From Pseudomonadota bacterium (GTDB lineage Bacteria; Pseudomonadota; Alphaproteobacteria; Rhizobiales; Hyphomicrobiaceae): a stretch of 6,211 nucleotides of DNA. The notes under the pieces were generated by a model. The model ran no database searches and was not told where the DNA came from. It saw nothing but the letters and a program-made list of their open reading frames with translations. Shown in pieces: positions 1 through 6,211 of the stretch. Made by a program: the position numbers and the translations under genes. Each line of letters starts with the position of its first letter. Position 1 is the first letter of the stretch. The DNA lies in NCBI GenBank assembly GCA_021816505.1, contig JAKAXS010000179.1:1-6211 (forward strand). The letters are read 5' to 3'.

Positions 1-2
1 AG

Positions 3-1655
3 ACGTTCGGCGCCCAGCGGCGCATCCCCGAGCGGCTGATCACCTTTCCGCCCTATTTCTTCCTCGCACTGTGGTCGATCGGCTTCGGCTACGGCGTCTG
101 GTGGAGCCTGATCGCGGGTCAGGAAGCCACCCGCACCGGTCTTGCTGGCCTGCAGGAAGATGCGCGCGACGCAGGCAGCGTCGTCTCCGCGCGGCTCGAT
201 GCCGTGAAGGTGCAGCTGGACAACGTCGTCACCTGGTCGGAAAGCCAGATGCAGCGCGAAGAAACGTCGGGCGGCAGCTGCGGCACCAGTTCCGGCGCTG
301 GCCGCGGTCCGCTCTACAATGCACGCCGCAGCGTGCGCGATGGGGTGGGCACCCTGCGCGACGGCTTCACCCGGTCGTGGCTGCAGCCCGTGCAGGCCGA
401 CATCGAGCTATTGCAGCAGACGGTTGCGGGCCTGGAAGGCACCAGTGTCGAAGAGCGCCAGAGGCAATTCGAGGCGAAGGCGTCCGAAATCCGCGGCAAG
501 GCGCGCGCCATCGCGGCCCGCTCGAACGAACTGGGCAAGTCGACCGCAACCGAAATGCGCTCGCTGGCAGCCGCCGTCTCCTCGGCACCCGGCCAGCCGG
601 GCTTCTCCTGCTTCGACCCGACCCTCGCCGAACGCCTCAAGCAGGCGGCCGACCAGGCTGACCAGCCGGCACAGCTGAAACTGCGCGAAGCTGTGTTCAA
701 CGAAGGCCCGGCCGGCGTCGCCAACGCCATCAAAAAGCTGTGGGAGAACGTCGGCGCCTATATGTCCAGCCTCGTCAGCTATGTCTTCTCCGGCGGACAG
801 GAGGGCAGCGATCACACGTCGAGCGGCGAGCCGATCACCGGTCGCGACATGATCGCCCTGCTGGCCACCATCGGCATCGACCTAGGGCTGCTGGCCCTCG
901 CGGCTCTCACGCCCTCGGCCGCAGGGCCGCCGCGCGAAGACGCGCTGGAGGCTACGCAGTCGGAATTGCATCTGCCGACCGACGCGGTCATCCGGCATCT
1001 CAAGACGGCCATGGAGACCGCGATTGCGCGCGCGCCGGGTGTCGATTTCGAATGGATCCGACAACACTTCATACATCACGACGGATCGTCCTATTTCGTG
1101 ATTCCGAACTTGTTCAACGCCGACGACAGCAAGAACGAAGAGCTGAAGGCTCTCGCGATGAACCAGCTCGCCGGCGTCTTCGATGACCTGAAGCTCGTCC
1201 GCGCCTTGTCGGAACGCGAGCTGAAGCGCTTCGGAGAGGCGGAGCGCCGCCCCAGCTTCTCCGACCTCAACGCCTATCGCGCCGCCGAAGACGACAGCGT
1301 CATACCCGACACCGGAAGCGGCGGTGGTTTTTGGAAGTTCGGCCGCAAGAACGCGGCACCGTCGCCTGCCGCCAGCGAGACGGCGGGCGAACACAAGCGC
1401 GTGCGCAATCACGGCCTGCTGTCCAAGGCCGAGCGCGCACTCGACATCGCCGGCTGGAGCAAGAAAGCGAAAAGCGATGTCGAGATCTTCCGGCTGGTCG
1501 ACACTGAGGGTCTCACACCGCTGCTGACGGTGCTGAACCGGGCATCGCTGGCAAAGGACGAACCTTCGTCCGGCGACATCGCGTCACCGCGAGACGGTGG
1601 CCGGATTGGCGAGGCGCCGCGTCAGATCGGCTTCGAGGGTAACGACAAGGCTTAG
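3..1655 (+). CDS. Unrecognised two-segment membrane protein with helical loop (5' end outside window)
   Basis: The reading frame is open from the first bases to the TAG at 1653-1655, so the gene begins upstream; 550 residues are visible. An internal ATG at 204 is not a credible start because the frame upstream of it encodes a clear membrane segment (visible residues about 12-38, rich in F, W, Y, L and G). A loop of about 245 residues follows. It is largely helical and charged, probably partly coiled coil around residues 125-190, and holds cysteines at visible residues 93 and 203 that could pair if the loop is exported. A second hydrophobic segment lies at about 283-306. The remaining 245 residues are soluble and charged, with a low-complexity stretch of G, S, P and A near residues 435-460. 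Basic residues before the first segment (QRR, ER) suggest an N-in topology with the loop outside and the C-terminus inside. I recognise no family and assign no function. Codon use resembles the neighbouring genes. Confidence 0.8.
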   Translation, partial: TFGAQRRIPERLITFPPYFFLALWSIGFGYGVWWSLIAGQEATRTGLAGLQEDARDAGSVVSARLDAVKVQLDNVVTWSESQMQREETSGGSCGTSSGAGRGPLYNARRSVRDGVGTLRDGFTRSWLQPVQADIELLQQTVAGLEGTSVEERQRQFEAKASEIRGKARAIAARSNELGKSTATEMRSLAAAVSSAPGQPGFSCFDPTLAERLKQAADQADQPAQLKLREAVFNEGPAGVANAIKKLWENVGAYMSSLVSYVFSGGQEGSDHTSSGEPITGRDMIALLATIGIDLGLLALAALTPSAAGPPREDALEATQSELHLPTDAVIRHLKTAMETAIARAPGVDFEWIRQHFIHHDGSSYFVIPNLFNADDSKNEELKALAMNQLAGVFDDLKLVRALSERELKRFGEAERRPSFSDLNAYRAAEDDSVIPDTGSGGGFWKFGRKNAAPSPAASETAGEHKRVRNHGLLSKAERALDIAGWSKKAKSDVEIFRLVDTEGLTPLLTVLNRASLAKDEPSSGDIASPRDGGRIGEAPRQIGFEGNDKA

Positions 1656-1667
1656 TCCGCCTCGGAG

Positions 1668-1681
1668 CCGAAGTCCTTCGG
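1668..1681 (+). terminator. Small hairpin after the membrane protein gene, possible weak terminator
   Basis: CCGAAG at 1668-1673 and CTTCGG at 1676-1681 form a perfect inverted repeat 12 bases after the TAG stop. The usable RNA stem is about five pairs with a GUCC loop. No U-run follows (the next bases are TGTTGATGA), so it does not meet the usual intrinsic terminator pattern. It may only be a 3'-end structure or a chance palindrome. Confidence 0.2.
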
Positions 1682-1761
1682 TGTTGATGACCGTTTCGCG
1701 CGCTATCGCGTGCGACGCCACTGCGGCTAGAGTGATGGCTGGACAGGATTCGAGCACCCGC

Positions 1762-1768
1762 GAGGAGG
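1762..1768 (+). promoter_or_regulatory. Strong ribosome binding site that decides the reductase start
   Basis: GAGGAGG at 1762-1768 is a near-ideal Shine-Dalgarno sequence. Six bases (1769-1774) separate it from the ATC codon at 1775, which is optimal spacing. No ATG, GTG or TTG in the reductase frame lies within reach of it. It is the main evidence for placing translation initiation at 1775. Confidence 0.6.
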
Positions 1769-1774
1769 CCCGGC

Positions 1775-2809
1775 ATCACGCCTTCACCGATCACGATCGC
1801 CGGCGCCGGCAGCGTCGGCTGCTATGTCGGCGGATGTCTCGCGCTCGCCGGCCGCGACGTGACGCTCCTCGGCCGGCCCGATCTGATGCACGCCATCGCC
1901 GTCAACGGCCTGCGCATAACGGATCATGAAGGCCGCGACTCCGCCGCCCCGCCCGGCACGATCGCCGCAACGACGGACCCGGCCACAGCCTTCGCGAACG
2001 CCCAGCTCATCCTTGTCACGGTCAAGAGCGCGTCCACGCCCGAAATGGCGAACCTGATCGCCCGGCACGCGCCACGCGGCGCCACCGTCATCAGCTTCCA
2101 GAACGGAACCGGCAACGCCGCCGTCCTCCGGCGCGTGCTCGGCACATCTGCCGAGGTCGTCGCGGGAATGGTGCCGTTCAACATCGTCCAGACCCGCGAC
2201 ATGGGCGACGTTCCGCACATGCATCGGGCCACCAGCGGCCGCATCCACATCGCCGATGGCGCACCACGCTTGAAGCCTTGGCTCAGCGTGGTCGGCGCGC
2301 CCGTCGTGACGCATCGCGATATGAATGCCATCGCCTGGGGTAAGCTCGTCCTCAACCTCAACAACGCGCTGAACGCTTTATCCGGCCTGCCTCTGCGCGA
2401 GGAGCTGGCGGACCGGCGCTGGCGCCTCATCCTGGCCGCGCAGGCAGACGAAGCGCTGGCGGCCCTCAAAGCATCCGGACTGAAACCCGCACGTGTCGAC
2501 GGTGTCGATCCGCGGCTGATGCCGATAGGCCTGCGCTTGCCCGACATGCTGTTCCGCCTCGCGGCCCGTTCGATGCTGGCCGTCGATCCGCAGGCGCGCT
2601 CGTCGATGTGGGAAGATCTCGATCGCCGCCGTCCGACCGAAGTCGATTTCCTGCAGGGCGCGATCATCGATCTTGCCGCAAAAGCGGGAACCGCGGCGCC
2701 GATCGTGCGCCGCGTGCGCGATCTCATCCGCGACGCGGAGAAGGCCGGCAAAGGCGCTCCAGGTATGACGCCCGAAGACGTTGCGGGCGATCTGTTGAAA
2801 CTGAACTGA
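1775..2809 (+). CDS. Ketopantoate reductase-family (PanE/ApbA-like) NADPH oxidoreductase with apparent AUC start
   Basis: From ATC 1775 the product is 344 residues, slightly longer than E. coli PanE (about 303). The N-terminal Rossmann fold begins ITIAGAGSVGCYVGG, giving the GxGxxG nucleotide-binding loop at residues 11-16. Conserved family positions follow: FQNG with N110, the K190/N194 pair in GKLVLNLNNALNALSG, and S277 plus E289 in the SSMWEDL...PTEVDFLQG motif, matching the spacing of E. coli S244 and E256. The residue eight after the lysine, Asn in E. coli, is Ala here, with Asn at neighbouring positions. The in-frame stop TGA at 1733-1735 limits upstream extension. The first in-frame GTG (1859) would delete the GxGxxG loop, so ATC 1775, placed just after GAGGAGG, is the best start; CTG 1739 is a poorer alternative. 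The family reduces 2-dehydropantoate to pantoate with NADPH, but many members act on other 2-oxo acids. With a dehydrogenase gene 20 bases downstream, a catabolic or specialised role is as likely as pantothenate synthesis. Confidence 0.85.
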   Translation: MTPSPITIAGAGSVGCYVGGCLALAGRDVTLLGRPDLMHAIAVNGLRITDHEGRDSAAPPGTIAATTDPATAFANAQLILVTVKSASTPEMANLIARHAPRGATVISFQNGTGNAAVLRRVLGTSAEVVAGMVPFNIVQTRDMGDVPHMHRATSGRIHIADGAPRLKPWLSVVGAPVVTHRDMNAIAWGKLVLNLNNALNALSGLPLREELADRRWRLILAAQADEALAALKASGLKPARVDGVDPRLMPIGLRLPDMLFRLAARSMLAVDPQARSSMWEDLDRRRPTEVDFLQGAIIDLAAKAGTAAPIVRRVRDLIRDAEKAGKGAPGMTPEDVAGDLLKLN

Positions 2810-2820
2810 CGGCTCGACGC

Positions 2821-2825
2821 GAGGA
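2821..2825 (+). promoter_or_regulatory. Ribosome binding site of the FAD dehydrogenase
   Basis: GAGGA lies four bases before ATG 2830. It selects this start over codons further upstream in the same open frame, whose translation (R-, S- and P-rich) is a shadow of the reductase gene and lacks any flavoprotein feature. Confidence 0.5.
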
Positions 2826-2829
2826 CAAG

Positions 2830-4488
2830 ATGGACGCGGATGTGATCATCGTCGGAGCGGGGCTCGCCGGCCTGACGGCCGCCGTCGAACTGACTGACGC
2901 CGGACGCAAGGTCATCGTTGTCGACCAAGAGCCGGAGCAGTCGCTCGGCGGGCAGGCGTTCTGGTCGCTGGGCGGCATCTTTCTCGTCAATACGCCTGAG
3001 CAGCGGCGGCCGTGGTTGCGCATCAAGGACAGCTTCGATCTCGCGTGGAACGATTGGCTCGCCACCGCTGGCTTCGACCGCGCGGAGGATCACTGGGCGC
3101 GCGAATGGGCGAAGGCATACGTCGAGTTCGCATCCGGCGAAAAACGCGCCTGGATGCACCAGTTGGGCCACCGCTTCCTGAAACTCGTCGGCTGGCCGGA
3201 GCGCGGCGGGCACGGCGGCAACGGTCCCGGAAACACCGTGCCACGCTTCCACATCACGTGGGGCGCGGGCCCAGGCGTTCTCGAACCGTTCGTCTTCCGC
3301 TGCGAGGAAGCCCGCAAGCGTGGACTTCTGACGTACAAATTTCGCCACCGCGTCGACCAGGTCGACGTCACGAACGGCGCGGTAACCGGTATCTCCGGAA
3401 CGATCCTGGAGCCCAGCGACGTCGAGCGCGGCCGACCGAGTTCGCGCGTCGAGGAAGCAAGCTTTTCCCTGCGTGCCGCAGCCGTGCTCGTCACGTCGGG
3501 CGGCATAGGCGGCAACCACGACCTGGTGCGCGCCAATTGGCCCAAACTCCTCGGTCCACCACCCACGCGGCTGCTGTCCGGCGTGCCGGATCACGTCGAC
3601 GGCCGCATGCTGTCGATCTCCGAGACAGCGGGCGCGCGCGTCACCAACCGCGATCGCATGTGGCACTACGTCGAAGGCCTGGAGAACTGGGACTCGATCT
3701 GGAGCCGGCACGGCATCCGCATTCTGCCCGGACCGTCGTCGCTTTGGCTGGACGCCACCGGCAAGCGCCTGCCCGTACCCTACCTCCCGGGTTACGACAC
3801 GCTCGGCACGCTGCAGCACTTGCGCAAGACGGGTTTCGACCACTCCTGGTTCATCCTGACGCGCAAAGTCATCGAGAAGGAGTTCGCCCTCTCGGGTTCC
3901 GAACAGAATCCCGCACTCGTGCGCAAGAGCATCACGGTGATGACCAACTTGCTCAGCTCGAAAGTGCCGAAGGCCGTCCAGGCATTCATGGACCACGGCG
4001 CCGACTTCATCATCGAGCGCGACGTCGGCGAGCTGGCGCGCCGCATGAACGAGCTGACCGGCGAGACGCTGATCGACCCCACGAAGCTGCGGCGCGAGAT
4101 CGAGGCGCGCGATGCGCAGCTCGATCATCCTTACTGCAAAGACCTGCAGATTGCGGCGATCCGCAATTCGCATGCCTATTTCGGCGACCACGTCGCCCGC
4201 GCCGCCAAGCTGCACAAGTTTCTGGACGCCGATGCCGGCCCTCTGATCGCGGTGAGATTGAGCATCCTGACGCGCAAGAGCCTCGGCGGCCTGCAGACCG
4301 ATCTCACCGGCGCCGTGTTGCAGCCCAGCGGCGAACGTCTTGCCGGTCTCTACGCGGCCGGTGAAGTCGCCGGCTTCGGCGGCGGCGGAATGCACGGATA
4401 TCGCGCGTTGGAAGGAACGTTCCTCGGCGGCTGCCTGTTCTCCGGCCGCACAGCCGCGCGCGGCATCATCGCGGCGCTCAGGGATTGA
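2830..4488 (+). CDS. FAD-binding dehydrogenase, fumarate reductase/3-ketosteroid dehydrogenase-like flavoprotein
   Basis: The 552-residue product starts at ATG 2830, directly followed by the FAD-binding Rossmann motif VIIVGAGLAGLTAAVEL (GxGxxG at residues 9-14) and the acidic end of strand two (VVDQE, D32 and E34). The S-L-G-G turn at residues 46-49 is typical of the fumarate reductase/KstD flavoprotein group. Residues 219-229 (VLVTSGGIGGN) form the second FAD contact. The C-terminal FAD-binding signature is YAAGEVAGFGGGGMHGYRAL at 508-527, followed by GTFLGGCLFSGR. Length and internal motifs (HYVEGLENWD, GIRILPGPSSLWLD, LSGSEQNP) agree with what I remember of the family annotated as putative FAD-binding dehydrogenase, about 550 residues, whose substrate is not established. 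No signal peptide or membrane segment is visible, so it should be cytoplasmic. It follows the reductase gene by 20 bases, suggesting one operon. Its 3' end overlaps the convergent peroxidase gene by 11 bases. Confidence 0.92.
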   Translation: MDADVIIVGAGLAGLTAAVELTDAGRKVIVVDQEPEQSLGGQAFWSLGGIFLVNTPEQRRPWLRIKDSFDLAWNDWLATAGFDRAEDHWAREWAKAYVEFASGEKRAWMHQLGHRFLKLVGWPERGGHGGNGPGNTVPRFHITWGAGPGVLEPFVFRCEEARKRGLLTYKFRHRVDQVDVTNGAVTGISGTILEPSDVERGRPSSRVEEASFSLRAAAVLVTSGGIGGNHDLVRANWPKLLGPPPTRLLSGVPDHVDGRMLSISETAGARVTNRDRMWHYVEGLENWDSIWSRHGIRILPGPSSLWLDATGKRLPVPYLPGYDTLGTLQHLRKTGFDHSWFILTRKVIEKEFALSGSEQNPALVRKSITVMTNLLSSKVPKAVQAFMDHGADFIIERDVGELARRMNELTGETLIDPTKLRREIEARDAQLDHPYCKDLQIAAIRNSHAYFGDHVARAAKLHKFLDADAGPLIAVRLSILTRKSLGGLQTDLTGAVLQPSGERLAGLYAAGEVAGFGGGGMHGYRALEGTFLGGCLFSGRTAARGIIAALRD

Positions 4489-5644
4489 GGGACGCAGCGG
4501 CTGCCGCTGCTTCCGCCGCAAGCGTCTCGACGTTGTCTCCGGTCAGGCTGCGCAGAAAGGCGACGACATCGCTTACCTCACGGTCGTCGAGCCCGAGCGG
4601 TTTGATCGCGGGATCGAGGTTCGCGTTCGCCCCGCCTCCACGATTGTAGAAACGCACGACATCCTCCAGCGTCGCATGCGAGCCGTCGTGCATGTACGGT
4701 GCCGTCAACGCGACGTTGCGCAGTGTCGGCGTGCGGAAGCGATAAAGGTCGGCCGGATCTTGCGTGACCTCATGCCGGCCGCGATCGCCCGCCGAGGCGA
4801 AGTCGATCGTGGTTCCGGTCGCCCGTCCGGCGATTTTGATGCCGTCACCATCCCGCGCAACAGCCGCCGCGGAGACGCCGGTATTGTGCATCAGGTTGTC
4901 TGTCAGCAGCGCTGACGTTTCTCCGATTGCGTGACACGACACGCACCCGCCCTTGCCGGTGAAGATCGCAAACCCGCGTTGCGCGTCGGCCGGCAACGCG
5001 CCCGCTTCCCCACCATACTTCCAGCGATCGAAGGCAGACCTTCCGGACACCAGCGAGCGCTGATACGCCGCCAAGGCAGCGCCGAGCGTGGCGATGCTCG
5101 GCTCTTCGCCGAAGACAGCCTGAAATGCCGCGGCATACGCGGGCATGGCGGACAGGCGTTGCTCCACCTCCGCGAAGCCAGCGTTGGCCATCTCGTTCCT
5201 GTCGAACAGCGGCGTCAGCATTTGTGTTTGCAGCGACGGCGCGGCGCCGTCGTGCATCAGCGGACTTGCATACGCGACGTTGAGCAGCGTCGACGCATTG
5301 CGGCGCAGCGGCTGCCCGTCTGCCCCGTCAGGCGTCGGCCGATCATTTTGCGTGAAGCCCTTCGCCGGATCATGACACGTGGCGCAGGCCATCCGCCCAT
5401 GTGCCGACAGGCGCTTGTCGACGAACAGCCGGCGCCCCAGCTCGATCAGAGCGGGTTGCGCCGCAGGCGTATCCGGCAGGCCGAGCGCGACACCGGCGGC
5501 CGTGCCGGCTCGGCTCGCCGGCCAAACGGCGATAAAACCTAGGATAGCAAGAAGAAGACTGATGATCGCGGAGCGCGCTTTCCATGCCCTGCGGCGGCCA
5601 AACTGGCCCATCTCCTCATCTTTTTCAGTCTTTTGGACGAACAT
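4478..5644 (-). CDS. Periplasmic di-heme cytochrome c peroxidase (CcpA/MauG family)
   Basis: The 388-residue product carries two c-type heme sites, CATCH at residues 87-91 and CVSCH at 234-238, one per cytochrome domain. The two domains also share a later motif: SPLMHDGAAPSL (127-138) and APYMHDGSHATL (315-326); M318 in the second is a candidate axial ligand of the high-potential heme. These features fit bacterial di-heme peroxidases, which reduce hydrogen peroxide in the periplasm using electrons from small cytochromes or cupredoxins, and MauG-like relatives, which oxidise protein side chains. A basic N-terminus (RRRAWKAR), hydrophobic segment (about 26-41) and ASRA-G site near residue 46 indicate Sec export. 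The start is uncertain: ATG 5644 fits the predicted promoter but has no clear ribosome binding site, while Met12 (ATG at 5611) has GAGGAG immediately next to it, which is too close. The C-terminus ends in an alanine run. The gene is convergent with the dehydrogenase gene and overlaps its end. Confidence 0.93.
   Translation of the reverse strand: MFVQKTEKDEEMGQFGRRRAWKARSAIISLLLAILGFIAVWPASRAGTAAGVALGLPDTPAAQPALIELGRRLFVDKRLSAHGRMACATCHDPAKGFTQNDRPTPDGADGQPLRRNASTLLNVAYASPLMHDGAAPSLQTQMLTPLFDRNEMANAGFAEVEQRLSAMPAYAAAFQAVFGEEPSIATLGAALAAYQRSLVSGRSAFDRWKYGGEAGALPADAQRGFAIFTGKGGCVSCHAIGETSALLTDNLMHNTGVSAAAVARDGDGIKIAGRATGTTIDFASAGDRGRHEVTQDPADLYRFRTPTLRNVALTAPYMHDGSHATLEDVVRFYNRGGGANANLDPAIKPLGLDDREVSDVVAFLRSLTGDNVETLAAEAAAAAASLNP
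4494..4510. terminator. GC-rich hairpin at the convergent gene ends, weak bidirectional terminator candidate
   Basis: GCAGCGG (4494-4500) and CCGCTGC (4504-4510) are a perfect seven-base inverted repeat with a three-base loop, starting six bases after the dehydrogenase stop. It lies inside the peroxidase coding sequence, where it encodes part of the alanine run. A substantial U-run is missing on both sides. It could stall or protect the 3' end of either transcript, or simply reflect GCN alanine codons. Confidence 0.25.
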
Positions 5645-5665
5645 TGTTCACTGCGTTAATCGGTC

Positions 5666-5695
5666 ATTATGTTTGCTTACGTATCGTCTGCTCAA
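5666..5695 (-). promoter_or_regulatory. Predicted sigma-70-type promoter for the di-heme peroxidase
   Basis: Read on the minus strand, TTGAGC (5695-5690, four of six matches to TTGACA) is followed by an 18-base spacer and CATAAT (5671-5666, five of six matches to TATAAT). Transcription would begin near 5658, about 14 bases before ATG 5644 and about 47 before the alternative ATG 5611. A TACGTA palindrome (5678-5683) sits inside the spacer. I saw no clear FNR- or OxyR-type operator. Confidence 0.4.
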
Positions 5696-5731
5696 GGATT
5701 TCCGTCAGCAAATGAACCCTGAGCCTTCGTA

Positions 5732-6211
5732 ATGGAGACGAGCCAGCCGCAGCGCCTCCCGCCCAACTCTGAATTGTCCGTTCAGAATGCGCAGTATCGC
5801 ATGATGGCGACTTACATGCCTCACATGTACGTCCTGAACATCGTGAGCGCTCTGCTTATCGCGGAGGTGTTCGGCAAGGTTGCGCCACCCACCGAAGTCT
5901 TCCCAATCTTGACGCTCCTGCTGGCCATAGCCGCCTATCGGCTCAGCTATTGGCTCAATCCCCGGCTTGCCGAAACCGAGACATTCCGTTCGATCCAACG
6001 CACGGTGATACAGGCCCCATACTATGGCTTCGCCTACTTCGCACTTCTAACGTATTGGATCGGCAATCTCCTTCCTTACGGAACCGAGTCCCAGCAGCTT
6101 CTCGCGTGCTTTTACATCGCGCTCGCGAGCTTCTGCGCCATCTCGTTCAACGCCAATCTGCCGCGCTGCGTTTACGCCGTCCTGTTGGGGGGCAGCGTTC
6201 CGCTCGTCATC
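5732..6211 (+). CDS. Multi-pass membrane protein, N-terminal part; possible GGDEF/EAL sensor (3' end outside window)
   Basis: An open frame runs from ATG 5732 to the window edge (160 residues). After a polar head of about 20 residues there are hydrophobic segments at about 29-48, 55-75, 92-114, 122-140 and from 146 on. A QYR motif precedes the first segment, and an LPYG turn precedes a segment containing FYIALASFCAISF, then a final segment ending VPLVI. This order resembles the membrane sensor module ahead of GGDEF and EAL domains in many alphaproteobacterial cyclic-di-GMP enzymes, but that is recalled likeness only: no catalytic domain lies in the window. The coding DNA is less GC-rich than the rest (about 56% G+C counted over 5761-6180, against roughly 63-70% in sampled lines of the dehydrogenase gene). 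The ribosome binding site is weak. The gene is divergent from the peroxidase gene, with 87 bases between starts. Confidence 0.7.
   Translation, partial: METSQPQRLPPNSELSVQNAQYRMMATYMPHMYVLNIVSALLIAEVFGKVAPPTEVFPILTLLLAIAAYRLSYWLNPRLAETETFRSIQRTVIQAPYYGFAYFALLTYWIGNLLPYGTESQQLLACFYIALASFCAISFNANLPRCVYAVLLGGSVPLVI

Noticed and set aside
71..661. Plus-strand open frame of 196 codons overlapping the membrane protein gene
   Set aside because: It is an arginine-rich shadow of the membrane protein frame, which is open from the window edge and encodes credible membrane segments.
1656..1774. Possible small RNA or extra gene in the 119-base gap
   Set aside because: Apart from the small hairpin and the ribosome binding site, I saw no promoter pair, terminator or coding signal.
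1687..1929. ATG 1687 frame running into the reductase start region
   Set aside because: It reads across the ribosome binding site in a different frame and ends in an arginine-rich stretch. Joining it to the reductase would require a frameshift for which there is no slippery-site evidence.
2608..2829. 74-codon N-terminal extension of the dehydrogenase frame
   Set aside because: It overlaps the 3' end of the reductase gene, has an R- and S-rich composition and precedes the natural flavoprotein N-terminus at ATG 2830, which has its own ribosome binding site.
3012..4364. Plus-strand open frame of 450 codons inside the dehydrogenase gene
   Set aside because: It is an arginine-rich out-of-frame translation of the FAD dehydrogenase, without motifs or a ribosome binding site.
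1924..4521. Minus-strand open frame of 865 codons covering the reductase and dehydrogenase genes
   Set aside because: It is antisense to two genes with clear family motifs. Its product is low-complexity, rich in R, A, D and G, with no recognisable domain, as expected for a shadow frame in GC-rich DNA.

Overview
The window reads as ordinary chromosomal DNA of a GC-rich Gram-negative bacterium, most likely an alphaproteobacterium. This rests on GC-rich codon use, a di-heme c-type cytochrome peroxidase with an export signal, and a final membrane protein whose layout recalls alphaproteobacterial GGDEF/EAL sensor proteins. No RNA gene, insertion sequence, CRISPR array or phage gene is visible.

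Layout. (1) Positions 3-1655 (+): the 3' part of a gene for an unrecognised membrane protein with two predicted membrane segments, a long helical loop with two cysteines and a large C-terminal domain. (2) Positions 1656-1774: an intergenic gap with a small hairpin and a strong ribosome binding site. (3) Positions 1775-2809 (+): a ketopantoate reductase-family NADPH oxidoreductase whose best-supported start codon is AUC. (4) Positions 2830-4488 (+): an FAD-binding dehydrogenase of the fumarate reductase/ketosteroid dehydrogenase fold, 20 bases downstream and probably in the same operon. (5) Positions 4478-5644 (-): a periplasmic di-heme cytochrome c peroxidase/MauG-type protein, convergent with the dehydrogenase gene and overlapping it by 11 bases. 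(6) Positions 5645-5731: a short AT-richer divergent intergenic region with a plausible promoter for the peroxidase. (7) Positions 5732 to the window end (+): the N-terminal membrane part of a protein cut off by the window, perhaps a cyclic-di-GMP sensor enzyme.

Genes 3 and 4 look like a two-gene redox unit, with one NADPH-dependent and one flavin-dependent enzyme acting on small organic substrates that the sequence does not identify. The peroxidase is transcribed separately and its overlap with the unit gives no proof of a shared pathway. I did not find a convincing undescribed system. The most unusual points are the apparent AUC start codon, the unrecognised membrane protein and the tail-to-tail coding overlap.
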